From: Leptoclinus maculatus
Taxonomy: Eukaryota; Chordata; Actinopteri; Perciformes; Stichaeidae
DNA: 64,000 nt
Direction: 5' to 3'
Assembly: GCA_032191485.1 (NCBI GenBank)
Contig: JAVDOI010000006.1
Coordinates: 16,443,088 to 16,507,087 of the forward strand
Part shown: one piece after another, positions 12,358 through 25,640 of the stretch
Position numbering within the stretch: the first letter of the stretch is position 1
How the letters are laid out: every line of letters begins with the position of its first letter
Program-made: the position numbers and the translations under genes
Notes under the pieces: model-generated
Told to the model about the DNA's origin: nothing
Database searches by the model: none
Seen by the model: the letters and a program-made list of their open reading frames with translations, nothing else

Positions 12358-12641
12358 AAGTGTCCCCTGAACCAACCGTTGAACAGGCTGAAGTTTTATT
12401 TTATCACAATGTATCTTGTCTGTCTTTGCGTACACGGGACGACTGTTTTTTTAATAGTAGAAAATGGCCTAAAATAAGAAATACAAATGTAGGAATTTTC
12501 ATCGGGATTGTTATTGATAAAAGTGTGATTTTCTTCATGTGATTTTAAAATGTGTGTGGTTAAATGCTTGCTCAAAGTATGTCCGCACTGGATTTCAAGA
12601 CTTTAGACCAATTCAGAACAAATGTTGTCACATTTTTCCTC

Positions 12642-12701
12642 ATCATACGTACATCAGGTCATCCATTTGTGCCCAAATGGATGACCTGATGTACGTATGA
12701 T
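12642..12701. repeat. perfect 28-bp inverted repeat with 4-base loop
   Basis: Arms 12642-12669 and 12674-12701 are exact reverse complements, separated by TGCC. The stem has no mismatch, so it would extrude as a cruciform or fold as a hairpin RNA. Flanks do not extend the symmetry, and no target duplication or terminal transposon motif is seen. Confidence 0.97.
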
Positions 12702-12989
12702 TTAATATAGAAGGAACACTGATGATTTAAAGTGGCTATAATCAATATTGCTTGTTTTAACAATGTGACAAATGACGACATGTACTGTGAAAAGCTCCTA
12801 GTGACGAACAGCTGACTCTTCAGTTCTCCGATGTGGAGTGCTTTAGTGTCTATCAGCTTGTTGTTTTGTGGCCCCAACTTCAACTGGGTTGGTTCGCTGT
12901 CACTGCTCTTATTGTGTCGTTTTCATCAACAACAGGCAGACGCTTTTATTGCATAATCAGCTATGGCAAGTTTAAAGACATATTTAATA

Positions 12990-13018
12990 TATAGTCATAT
13001 ATATATATATATATATAA
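12990..13018. repeat. (TA)n tract
   Basis: Short AT/TA dinucleotide run following TATTTAATATATAG. Confidence 0.8.
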
Positions 13019-13871
13019 GTTCTGTATGTGTTGTTTAGAGCCAACATTAAGAAACCAACAAGCTTGGTCCTTTCTTAAACTAAGGATTGCATTTCTTAGA
13101 CAAAGGTAGAGGGCAGAACATGTGAGACTCATCTCTGTTTCAGGACCAAAAGCAGAAGCTTTCTTGAAGTTTAACATAGAACGAGAAACCACAAAATGAA
13201 GGTCCATGAGATATATTTGAACATAAAGAAACAAACAAACAAGGGACCATACGTTGCAACAGTTCTACAGATCTGATATTTGTTTGATTGACACATATTC
13301 AGAACATCACAATCTTACTAACCCCTCTTCAATCAGGTTTACAGTGAATCATATAGTTTATGCACATATTTAAGCACATATTATCTAGGTGTTTTCAATG
13401 TGTCTTAAAAGTTCTTACTAATAATCTAATTTACATTGATAATACTATTTTTAGAGCTTGATTCTAATGGTGGACTTTATAGAGCGTATATTTCATATAT
13501 TAAGGCAAGCATTTACTGTGAGTTTGTGTACTCAAAAGACTTGTGACTTGGCAAACAGCCAGATATCAGGAAGGCTTTGTGTCAATGAACCTGTGTTTTG
13601 GTGACCTGATATCTCAGTGAGCTACATTGTGATGTCCTGCATTTGACTCTGACCTGGCTGTTGTTTGCGTTCTCCTCTATATCCTATTTATTTTCAGGGT
13701 TAACTGTAAATTGATCTGTTTAAAAAAAAAAAGGAATAAAAAACTGGTCCCAACAAACAAACTCTTAAAAAACAAAACCACCTCCCCACTTGCTAATCAA
13801 ACGTCTATCCATAGACTTTGGCTTTCTGGCACGGTTCAGCAGAGTTCAGATGTTGCAATCGCTCCATCAGG

Positions 13872-13893
13872 GTGTGTGTGTGTGTGTGTGTGT
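13872..13893. repeat. (GT)n microsatellite
   Basis: About 11 GT units. Confidence 0.9.
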
Positions 13894-14059
13894 TTGGTAA
13901 GACAGCTAAGGACAGCTGATGTAATGACTGCAGAACATATTTCTAGAGTCTGGGTGGCTGGAATGCTTTCAAGAAAGTCATTATTAGGAAATGTTTTTTG
14001 ACGGCACATAGCAAGTCTGCTCCAATGACTTGAAGCAAGACACAGATTTCAAATAAAAA

Positions 14060-15224
14060 GTTAGAAAATATTTTATTTACAACAACCCCCTCTGGTATTA
14101 ACCCAACCTCTTTGTCTGTAGACCCCCCCCCCCCCCCCCCCCAAAACTAAATCTGATTGATCAGACATAGTAGACACTTTGCATGGATACAAAATAATTT
14201 TATAGCAAAAATTATAACTCAACCACTTTTTGAACATTTCAAATAAAACAAGGCTGAGAAGTGTGTTTGGCAGACAATTTCATCCATACAAAAATATGAC
14301 ATATGAATATATATTATACATTATACATGTGTAATATATCTTTTTTTAGATGGCATTTATTCCACAGAAAAAACGAGTCAAACAGCAATCCATAAAGGCA
14401 CAATATGGCGTATACGGCTTCACCGTCATGGTAATGTGCCTTATGTTGGCTTCACACTTTCTCACAGTTTCTGCATGTGGCCGAGACTAAAATACGTTAC
14501 AGGCAATAATCAGATTTCTGTCTTTGGATGAAGCTGATTGATAAGAGATAGCACCTTCACCCTGATGCCAAAACAGAACACGACATGTGCATTGTTTTGT
14601 GTGGGCGCGGATGAGCATTCATGCACTTGTTTTTGCGTTGACAGAGGTATTGAAGCACTTACACACTGCTGCTGCCTATGACGGTTGTAACGCAACATTT
14701 AGAAAAGCTGCACATGAACAACGCATACGCTACTGTGTAACACATGGTGTAAAAATATTCACAGTGGTTTCTCCTGAAGGCACTTGAAGCAGGCTGTGTT
14801 GAGCACTCGCCATTTTACGCTTAGGCTTGCCAAAAAAAAGAAAGTCCCGACTCTTTCAGTTAGTTACAGACGCTCGTCCTGATTGGTGGTAGTTTCGTAT
14901 TTAAGTTGGCGGCCCACTTATTCACGAAGTGTCCAGGATCAGCAGAGGCTAAATGACTGTGCTGCAAGTTACTCACATGCTGCTGTCTAGACAAGATCAA
15001 CCACTCAGATTCTGCCTTTCTGTCCTCAAATTCTCTTTTCCTGTTCTTCCTCATCTCTTTCTCAATTTCAGTCAGCCTGTCTGGCTACCTCCCTTCATTT
15101 CAACACACCAGCAGCGCAAAGTACTTTATCATTATGATTTCACAAGTCATGGTTTTAATAATACAATCTCTTTATTCTCTCTTTCATTCCACTTTCTCTG
15201 CTTGTCCTTTTCTCCTACTGAATT
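14060..15224 (-). other. pparg: candidate pparg 3' UTR
   Basis: Minus-strand AATAAA hexamers occur at 15171-15176, only about 50 bases past the stop, at 14356-14361 and at 14072-14077. Transcript ends cannot be chosen among them from sequence alone. Confidence 0.4.
14123..14142. repeat. poly(C) tract
   Basis: Run of 20 C, unusually long for a mononucleotide C tract and prone to sequencing length error. Confidence 0.9.
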
Positions 15225-15472
15225 CTAATACAAGTCCTTCATGATCTCCTGCAGCAGTGGGTGTAAGCACATGTCCACCTCCGTCTTCTTCAGCAGCTGG
15301 ATGAGGTGGACGTGGTCGGTAACGATCTGACGCAGGTCGGTCATTTTCTGGAGCAGCTTGGCGAACAGCTGCAGACAGTCTGGGTGGTTTAGCTTAAGCT
15401 GCAGCTCGAGCGAATGGAGCACCGTCTCCTGAAGCTGCTCGATGGGCTTCACGTTCAGCAGGCCTGGGCGGT
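15225..15472 (-). CDS. pparg: pparg coding exon 8 (AF-2 helix, stop)
   Basis: Acceptor CCCGTCCAG. Encodes DRPGLLNVKPIEQLQ to the AF-2 helix PLLQEIMKDLY, then the stop. The AF-2 charge-clamp Glu is present; the Tyr473 position is Met. Confidence 0.96.
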
Positions 15473-18400
15473 CTGGACGGGGGACAGAGACAGGGAGGAT
15501 AAATCAGTGACATTTCTGGGGATATCTATTCGGTCATCATATCTGTTGGCTGAAAAGCTCTTAATTTAGCTGTCCGTGATTACCCGACAAAGCTGTATCA
15601 TTATTGACAAAAGCCTTCTTATCTTTATTTCAAGCTATAATCTTAGTTGTTTGGGTTAATAATTGACTTAAATGCCTGATGTTTCATCTTCATAAAGGTT
15701 CAAGGCCAGAATTTTATCAAGTGGTCACACGCTAACCAGCAATATTAGACCACTAGTCTGGGTTTCTGAGTGAGGTTGGTTTGATTACGATTTTAAACGA
15801 TTGGTTCCTAAAAGATGACTATCTAATTACTACTACTCATAGAGGAATGGCAGTACAAACACCGTTATCATCATCAATAACAGTAGAAAAACGTGAACAA
15901 GCAAAGTAAAAATCGTGCTGTTTCTTGCTCCCACGTGAAGCCTCCCTGCAAACTGATACATGGGTCAAGGCTGGCCATAGATAGTGTGTATAATGCAGTG
16001 GGTTAACTTAACTTAGATTGTAAACAGCAGACAGATTACAACACTTAACATTCACAGAGAACTAAATTGTCCTGATGCCACATTGTCTGCCAAAAATGAT
16101 TTGTGGTTGTAACTACACAATCATAAAATAAATTGACATTATTGCTTACAGTTACTTGTTTCAAATAGTTATACATACTCTGCACTATAAGGTCCACAAA
16201 GCGTTTTTATAGCTCGGTAGCGTTCATCCACAGTAAAGACACCGACACTGTTATTTCGGGTACAAAAAAGTCGGAGCACTCTGAAAAAAAAGCTGGGTGC
16301 AGCGCTTTTTTCTTTAGGCAGTCTCATAAGTTATCTCCTCAATGGGAACAGTTGAAAAAAGACGCCGGCTGGTCGGGACTTTGAAAATAAATGTCAGTCA
16401 TTTTGTGAACTACTATTTGCTCTCGTCAGGAGAAGGTTGATACCACATGTGTCTGTTCAGCATGAAAGATGTAACATTAAGACTCTAAAGCTAGTACGTA
16501 ACCTAAGCTAGCTCTCTCCTGGCTGCAGCTTCATATTAACCAACAGACACAAGAGTGGAATCTAATTCATTCTTAAATCCGATTAAGTATACTATGATCT
16601 ACATATCCTGTGAAAAAAAATAAAACCCACTCACCCCCGCTGAGGATAATGACAGCCAGAAACAGTGCCATGTCGCTGTCGTCCAGCTCCAGCGTGTTGA
16701 ATTTGACTGAGAACTCAAACTTCGGCTCCATCATTTGACTGAAAGGTTTCCTGAGGCTCTTGAGGAACTCCCGCGTCATGAAGATCTGTCCGTAGGAGAT
16801 CAGGGTCCCGTCTTTGTTCATCAGAGGCGCCATCATGATGATTAGGATCTCGATCACACCGTACTTCAGCAAAGTCACCTGGTAAAAGAATTGACATGTA
16901 GAGCCGATGCTGATTAGATCTTCAGGAACGACAGCTAATACGTGATGCTTTTACAGTGATGTATACTCGCTGCCTCTGCCTCTCACCTGATCATTGAGAT
17001 CCAGATCGACGAATCCCGGGATACTCTTGGCGAACTCTGTCACTTCTCTCACTGCTTCGGCCGAACGTGATTGACAGCTGTGGAAGAAACGCAGCTCCAA
17101 AGCGTCCGACGGAGCCTGTCCGCTGATGCTCATTCCCATTCCCAAAAAGCCATACTCGGACCCCTGGTGAGCTCCTATGATTCCTGAAATCGGACGAGAT
17201 GTGCACAGAAAGAATGGAAGTCCCTGATGAGGCGGTTCAGTTGCAGGATTACAAGAAAAACTAGAACCAGTGTTTTATGTCTTCAGTGCAAAGAGCAGCC
17301 GGAGTTTTAAAGCTAATTCAACAAGGAAGGTGACATTGTAAGACGACAATTTAATTGATTGCTAAATACACAAAGATAGGAAAGAAAACGACACAATAAC
17401 AAACTTAAAACATCTCCACATCTTGACAAAGATCATTTTGTATCTCTAACCTCCAAGTCCTGCTGTTAGGGCGGATGAGTGCTGCTGTTGCTCCTGGATG
17501 GGTATCTGCTTACAATTAATAAACTGCTCTCCTTCCATTAGAGACTTCATGTCATGGATGACAAAAGGCTGCAGGTTGAGAAGAAAGAAATGGAAGAAGA
17601 GACATTTGTAGGAAGAAGAAAAGAAAAGGGAAAAAGAAAGAAAAAAGAGAGAGCGTCAGCTCCTCGTAGGTCTTCTGAGGACCTGTGAGCTACACATGTA
17701 ATCATTTATCCTGCGTATGCACTTTGGTCACGGCTCATTCATCAGACCTGCAAATGCAAACACTGCACATCTCATATGTCTGATGGACAAAGTAAATAAA
17801 TCTTCGCTGCAGGTTGCGGCAGACAAAAACAACATTAACAGGTAAATGAAGCATAACTAAGTTAAAGTCGCACTTACTGGTAAAACACTGGCAAAGACAT
17901 GCACCGGCCTGAATGATGAATGGTGCCATTCATATACTTAAATCTTCCTTTTCCATAGCAGCGGAATGAATAATAAGACAACCTACCAAGAAGTAAAGCC
18001 AACAATACTCACAAAACGTTATGGAATGAATAATCATTTCTTATGTGAGTGAATGAAATAGATGTATATACTCTGCCAAGTCAGTTTACTGTAAATGCAG
18101 AGTTTGTATGGAGGTTAAGTGCTGTCAAAACACAGTTTTGAAAGAGGAAATAGCACATGAATTCTTTTATAAATGAAAAGTTTAATTCATAAGCTTTAAA
18201 ATGCACCTTTGCTCCGTTCAATACACTTTTTGGTGCTACAGACTTACTCTGTGAACAGTTGTCTAAGTTGTCTAATGTTAGCAAACCATTAGCTAAAGCT
18301 AACTTTAAAAAAAGCGTTTGGAGTGCTGGTGGAGTAAAACTTTGATGACATCAACTCATATCAAGGCCCCGCGTGTTAAACAACGTCAATATTCTACAAA

Positions 18401-21400
18401 AGATAAAATCATTGACTCCCAGTTTGTTTCAGGAGGTTCGCTGTGGTTTAGTAAATAACCCAAGACTTCCTCCAACCAACAGATAATGCAGTGCCATTTG
18501 GCTGCTATCGCTGTGATGAACAGTCATAACAATCAGAAGAAAGGGGGACGGAGCAGCCTTGAAGTTATCTGGCTTTGCAAGAGAGAGGCAACAGAAAAGG
18601 GAAGTAAAAGACTGCGCTCGTACAGTTGGTCCACAGTTGTAGAGCCAATAATAATAACAACCACAGTAGCAATCATTATAAGTAGTACTTAGCTGTAACT
18701 GGTGCATTTTGGAACATTTGCAACTTAATTCTAATAATTCACTGTACACTATTCACACCAATTACATTTAAATATATTTTAAGTGCTTGATCCATGTGTT
18801 TGGGTGTAACTGTCAAAATCTATCAAAAGCTACTGGCCATTTAATTCAATTAATGACAATTTACTTGTTTAATTAATTGGTTTAGTCGCTCAGATTTAAG
18901 CTGTTATTCAGTAATATTAAAAAAGGTTTATTCCCACCACACCTTTGATAAGGTTTAACTGATGATTACTTGATCATAGTTGCTTTAACAAAGAGTTATG
19001 GAAACAGATATTGATAATTACAAAGGAAGATGATACTTTGATTTTTTATTTGTTGACCTTATCGGCCTTTTATAAAAGTATCATACCAGTTATTTTGAGA
19101 TCAAACACGAGACTACAAACACACTGTTTATCGTTATTAAATATTTACCGTTTTCTTTTGTCTGCCAACTTGTAATTCAGTGGATGTGGATTTCCTGATT
19201 AGGTCTCTTTTGAATACTGAGATTCAATATCTCAAAACACAAAAATAGATGATATCTCACATTTTCATGCTTTTGGCCAACATATTTCCCGACAGTCCAC
19301 TTGTATAAATGACCAAATGTCTTAATACATTAGTTTGACTTGTTGAGTAGGAATGTTGAAGCCTTTACTTTATAAATCATGTTTCATAGCTTGAGCTGTG
19401 TAATCTGAGGTGTTTTCTAACAGCCAAGACACGTACAAATCAGAAAATCCACTTATCCTGTTCGAGCAGAAATAATAGTCTGAAAAGACCTCATCTGAAC
19501 TACGCTGAGCGTGGCAAAAAACACACATGCAGTGAGTTGGAAAGTTTGCACTACATTAAGTTTAAAGCTTCTAAACTCCGTCACTTCAAGCTTGTATTGT
19601 TTACCATTATTTTCCAGATGAACTGATTGTTTAATTTAAAACTCAAGGCTGCACGTGGGAGAAATTGTGGTAATTATGTGATTATGATGCATGTGTAACT
19701 CAAGATACATTGAAGAAGACCAAGTGTTTGTTTGGTGTTTGGGTTGCTTGCGATATTTCCCAGAGTGGGATTCATGAAAAAAACACTACTGACCTATATT
19801 TGACAATAGGTGTATAATATACTGACTGAAAACGTCTTTCACTGTACTGTGATATCCAGGAGACAATTTAATAATAGCTCTTTTGCACATGCAAGTAATA
19901 TAGAGCACTCCCCCACCATTATAAATACAACTACATAGAGGTAAAGTAGAAGTACGCAGTGCTGCTTACCACGTTGTCTCCGGTCTTCCCAGAGAGGATG
20001 GCCCTGGCCTTGACCTTGGTGAGGGGGAAGTATTTCAGATAGGCCTCGTACAGATGCCGGGACAGAGCCCTCAGATCCGCTGCCTCCGGGTGCATGTGCA
20101 CCACGTCCGATGAGAACTCAGCCAGCAGTTTCTCCTTCTCCGCCTGGGGCATTCGGCCAAATCGAATGGCTGGGAAAAGAAAACAAGACAGACACAAACA
20201 CACATTAGCGCAGAAATAGACACAGGTTGATACAGATGCAGATACAGTATGTGAAAGAAACGGTATGCAGGAATAATCATAGAGATCAACACACATTTGT
20301 ACATGACATGAACACGTCGTGTTTACAATTTGAGGTAATCAACAAACCCTCAGTGTAACTTCCTCCTGTCAAGTTATCCAAAACAACAAGTTATCCAAAA
20401 CAAAGTGACGACTGACATCAGCGTACATTTTACATTCAAGTCACAATCCCGCCATGCTCCAAAAACTCCTATTTTATCAAACCGCTGACAAAATGTACCA
20501 TCTCAAAGCCATTTTATACGACCTCGAAAACTCAGAATGAAACTCCTGCAACACAAGATTGATTATGCTAATGATATGTAGAAATGAATGCATATATACA
20601 TATATGATTTTCACGATAAGACATAAAACAGCCCTAGTATTGTTTCTTTGTTTGTATTGTGACCTCTTGCTGCCGAATAATTATCTTGCATATATTACAA
20701 ATGAAGTTCAGTCAGGAAGACTCTCTTTACGCTGCTTTTCATTCATAGTCTCTCTCTCTCCCCGTGATTACTCTTATCAGCTGATTGTGGGCGTTCACTT
20801 TAAATTTAACCAACCAGGTTCTGCACAGTTTCTTTAAGCCAATCACATCGTTGCTGTCACACTATGAAAAGTGTTCTCCTCTCTACTGCTGTCAGTTCTC
20901 ATTTCAGCAAAATCCGATGCGACCCTCCTCCACCCCAGTCACCTCCAGTCACCTCCAGTCAGCATCATTCATCATCGGATTGGAGCAGCTCCCTTCACCA
21001 CCACCAGTGTCTGGACATCACTACCCCTTCATTATCCTACTTCAGGATAAAGTCCAATCGCCAAAGACTTCGCATTATTACATTTTTATGCATGTGTAAT
21101 AAATTATTGTTAAATTCTAATAAAGTCTCTCCTGGTTGAAATTATATTCCTTTACTTTATATAGTTTATTACTAATCTGACGTTGGGGAGTGAGCTTCGG
21201 TGGACTTCTGCCATGGTTGTTTAATTTCTATCATATCTCTAATATTTGGACAGTGATCAATGAATCAGATCGACCAGCTAATGTCCACAAAATGAGCTGC
21301 AAACAAACACTTTATTACTAAATACAGAAGCAAAACAAAAGAAATGAAAGATTTTAGGAGACATTTTAGGAGGCAAATCACTGCTCAGACAACTTCTACA

Positions 21401-24400
21401 AGCGAGTTAGAGCTTATATAATCTTTCAGGAACAGGAAAATCAACTGGCAACAACACACAGCAGATTTCTCTCCTGTAAATTTATGAGGCGTGTCTTATC
21501 AAGCACTTACATAATGTAGTTCTCTTTAATAATACCTTCATGGTTTTTTGTCACATGTCACTGTGTCCTTGTGCAAGACACTTAACCCCAAAATTGCTCC
21601 CGTAGCTGTGCCTACGGTGTAGATACTGAATTGTAAGTCGCTTTGGATAAAAGCGTCTGCTAAATGACTGTAATGTAAATGTTTTTAATGCCATATTTCT
21701 CATATGCTTGATAAATGTACACATTTTTTAACATTTCAGAAAAATCTCAGGTGATGGTTTGCCAGATTTCCTGACGCTGTTTTGAATTTAACTGTATTCA
21801 TAACTTCACATTGTATTACAGAAATGTCACTTTTTACTTGATGGTTTTACTTTTTCTATTTAGCTTCTATATGGATTGAACAAATAAAAATCCAAAATGG
21901 TTATATTTCTTTTGATGAAAAACAATTACCATTACCCAAGTTATAAATCATTATATCACTATAGAATAAGTTACATTACACTTAAAAAAGGTATTCTAGA
22001 TTTCATGGTGAATGTGGTTAAAATAATCCTTAATAATCTAACAGCTAAATCACGAAATGGTTGAACCCTCTTTTTTATGTTGGTGAAAGCCAATTATTAT
22101 CCTCCATTCAGGGCTCTGCACAGCATTTACTAAGCATTGCGTGCTGAGTGTATAGCAGTGTATGTGGTTGTGTAATGCTGACTGTGTGATGAAAGCACAC
22201 CTTAAGCAAATGAATACCATCTAAAGCTGCCCTTCCACCAACTGGCAACGAGCCTGCAGCAGTGACGCAGCAGTTTGGAGAAATCAGTTGTGGTTTATGT
22301 ACTCTGAGATGTCAATCATTGATGAATTAAAAACCCAGACGGAGCAATTTTTCAATAAGAACCAACTGTAGCTCAAGAAATAAGGGAAGGAGGAGACAAG
22401 GAGAGAGACGGGGAGATAAAGAGACGTGAAACAAACTAATATGGTTTTGTATAAACTAGTTATAGTAGATACTAGTATCATTCTGTTAATATAAAGCAGT
22501 TTTGTTATTGAGCTTCAATACTTGACTGACTCCAGTTTAACACATCCATTTAAAAAAAACAAAAAACATATATATCTATTTGTATAGTGTATATATATAT
22601 ATGTTTAAATATTTACAAACTAGAACCATAGATTTATTTACAAACTAGAAAAGGCTTCAAAGAAAAAAAAAGGCCCGCTCACTTTAGGTGAAAGACTTCA
22701 GTGCATATCACAGAGTCTTAAAGTCCCTCAACCGATTTAAATTGCAATGCCAGCCAAGCGTCTTGGTTAAGGCCAGAAGTTATAATATCTGTAATCAACC
22801 AGCGAGCATTTTAACATGAATGGACGTCTAAAACTGGACAGACATTGCGCGGATGAAGCCTCATTTTTGCCGTGCCCTCAAAAATTCCCACAATGGAACA
22901 CAAAAAAGTATTGTGTAAAGGCAAAAGACAATGACGTTGTGTGAAAAGATGCTGAGAATATTCATGGGTCACTGAAGTTCATTTATCAAAGAGTGAATGC
23001 TGTAAGTTGTCCCACCCTAACAGGTGCAACAAAACTAACAGGAGAGTCAGGGAGATGTCAATCAAGCGCAACCTGTGCTCGCCCACACAGTGGTGCAGGT
23101 CCATGCTGAAACTCACCCGGGAGGGCGGAGTCAGCATTTATATAAAAACGGACTACAGCTGTGCCAGTTGTGACCAACAAAAGGCCAACAAAACAAACTT
23201 TTCTACAGCTAAACAGTCACGGGTGAGGGCAAGGAAGATTGTATTATTAAGTACACGAGTTCTCCAGATATCGCACTCGTGAGCTTATGACGTGCTGTCG
23301 CCTGGTAGCTTTTACCAAATAATATATCGTAAATATCAAAGAAGTTTCTTGTCTATAAATGTAAACGAACAAAAACCTCTAATGAGACGCAGCTTGTGAA
23401 TCTAACCGGCTACAAGCAGCAGAAGCAGCAGCAGCAGCAGTAAACTGCATTTGCATTGACAGCCTAATTGATCGGCCCATGAGCCGCTGAGCGTGGGAGG
23501 TGTCAGCCGCTTCTTGCGACCTTGCAGGATTTGGTGCATCTCTACCCTGATCTTGCGTGTATAGGTGAAAACCTATGTGGGCGTACCGCGGCTGAGCAAG
23601 GCGTGTACGTGTGGATTTGCTGATTTCATTTGATTGTGTTGTAATCTAATGTTATATTAACAGTGTGTGTGGGTGTGTGTGTGCACAATGAGTGTTGTGT
23701 AATCACCAAATAACTGCAATAGCAATTGCGTGTATATTGTAAGCTGACAATGTATCATAATGATGTTCTGTATTATTTCTTCACTGCGTGCTTATAAAGC
23801 ATTATAAGCAGTAACTGCTTTCATTTCAATGGTATTGCATTTTAAAGGTGACTTTGTAATATTTTTTGAGGGACCACAGATGAAAAAAGGCCTTTTGGAA
23901 TAACTCTGGCGCACTTACAATGTTTATCAAGGTGACAATAAAAAGATAAAACAAACTAACTGGGTAAAGTTGGCCTCTCTGACTCTACTGTTTGGGTGCT
24001 AGGTACATCGCGCGAGCGATGGGACGAAACATACGACGCAGGTCGAAGGCCACAGAGGAAGCAAATGTCAACATATAAGGCAGTATTGTACATCGCTGCA
24101 TATATTACCACCACACCAGAGACCAAATTAGCAGCAGGTTGGTGAAGATGCTGTTCTCAGGGGGGCATCAGAGGCAGTTACCAATGTCTGCTTATTCATA
24201 GTGAGCGTAAATAGAGGGTCTGAAGACAAAACACCTACATGTACAGAAGCTTTGACCTCTCTTATGATCGTGTAGTTCAGCTTTTTAATTCACAAGTTTA
24301 TCTTCTAAATAAAAATGTTCAAGCACATCATACATTCTGCGATTGTACACTCGTCGTTCTAAAAGGTGTGAGAGACAGTATCGCCATCTTACCGTTGTGT

Positions 24401-25584
24401 GACATGCCGACATTGAGGCACTTCTGGAAGCGACAGTACTGACATTTGTTGCGGGACTTCTTGTGGATGCGACAGTGAAGATTACAGTGATCATACACCA
24501 ACTTTAACCTGATTGTGCGCCTGAAGAAACCCTAGGAGAGAGAAACAGAGACAATAAGGTCAGATGAGGCTAAAATATCCCCCTTTTTTACATTTTTTAC
24601 ATTACTAAATCTGCTCCTTTGTTAAATAATTAAGACAGTTACGCATTTACTTATTTAAAAGTAACTATTTTCTTTGAGAAAAGTGAAAAGAAAAGGACTG
24701 AGAGACTATTTGTGTTGCCAAATAAGACAATAGAAGTATGATAGGCCATTTAGTAAAGAAAAAAAGATGTTCTTAGTACTGTATGTGCCGTATAAAACTT
24801 AAAACTTAAATCAGTATTCTAGTTGAGACGTGAAAGGAGAAGGTCGAACAATTAATTGTGATTTGAAGTGATCCACTTTACGTCAATATTCATCATCTGA
24901 TTAAAGTTTGTTGTCGGTGGAGTAGATCCACAGAGCATCTATTTACTGATGCAGATTAGATACCTGGTTCTTTCAATTCTGAGGAAGTCCATTATACTGC
25001 CCACGACTGTGTTTAAAAGCAGATTGCGTTTCAGGGTGGATTTATGCTTTGATGTTTTCAACCTTAGGACCAAAGGAGCAACAAGACGTTTGCTTATCTC
25101 AGCTAGTAAGTATGGAGCCGCGGTCAAACGGCCAACACACACTCCTACATGCAGTCACAGGTTTGTTGATGGCTTGTGGTGTTTGTCTAAGCTGACTAAG
25201 AAAGCTAACGGAAAGATGAATTGAAAAGGCACAAAAAGAAAAACCTGAAGGCTGTAAGTGTTACGAGGAGAATTGTATTGACTGGTTTTGTAAGCATACA
25301 AATCCACATGTGGGCTTGTACTATGTGAAGGCTGGTGTGTTTGGCATCTGCATTCTTTCATCCACAGATGTTCCTTTTTTTAATCGTAGGTTATTTAAAG
25401 AAGGAGGAAGTTAAAGGGGGGTCAAGGCTCCACCTCAATAAAGAATGTTTTCTGCTTTGAAACAATTAGGTGTTTGCCTGTTTGGCTGACCCCCTCTTCT
25501 GGTGAGTCTCCCCTGAGACTTGAGCAGAACAATGACTGTTGTGACTTACCATCACTCAGCCTCTGAAGGCACAGTGTGATATAC

Positions 25585-25640
<56 letters not shown>

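Larger units (their letters stand above)
6770..14050. other. intergenic region between terf2ip and pparg
   Basis: About 7 kb without a supportable gene. It holds a dispersed repeat near 9.96-10.2 kb, a SINE fragment near 12.03-12.17 kb, a perfect hairpin at 12642-12701, and short CA, TG, TA, G and C tracts. ORFs here are short and lack coding bias. Confidence 0.6.
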
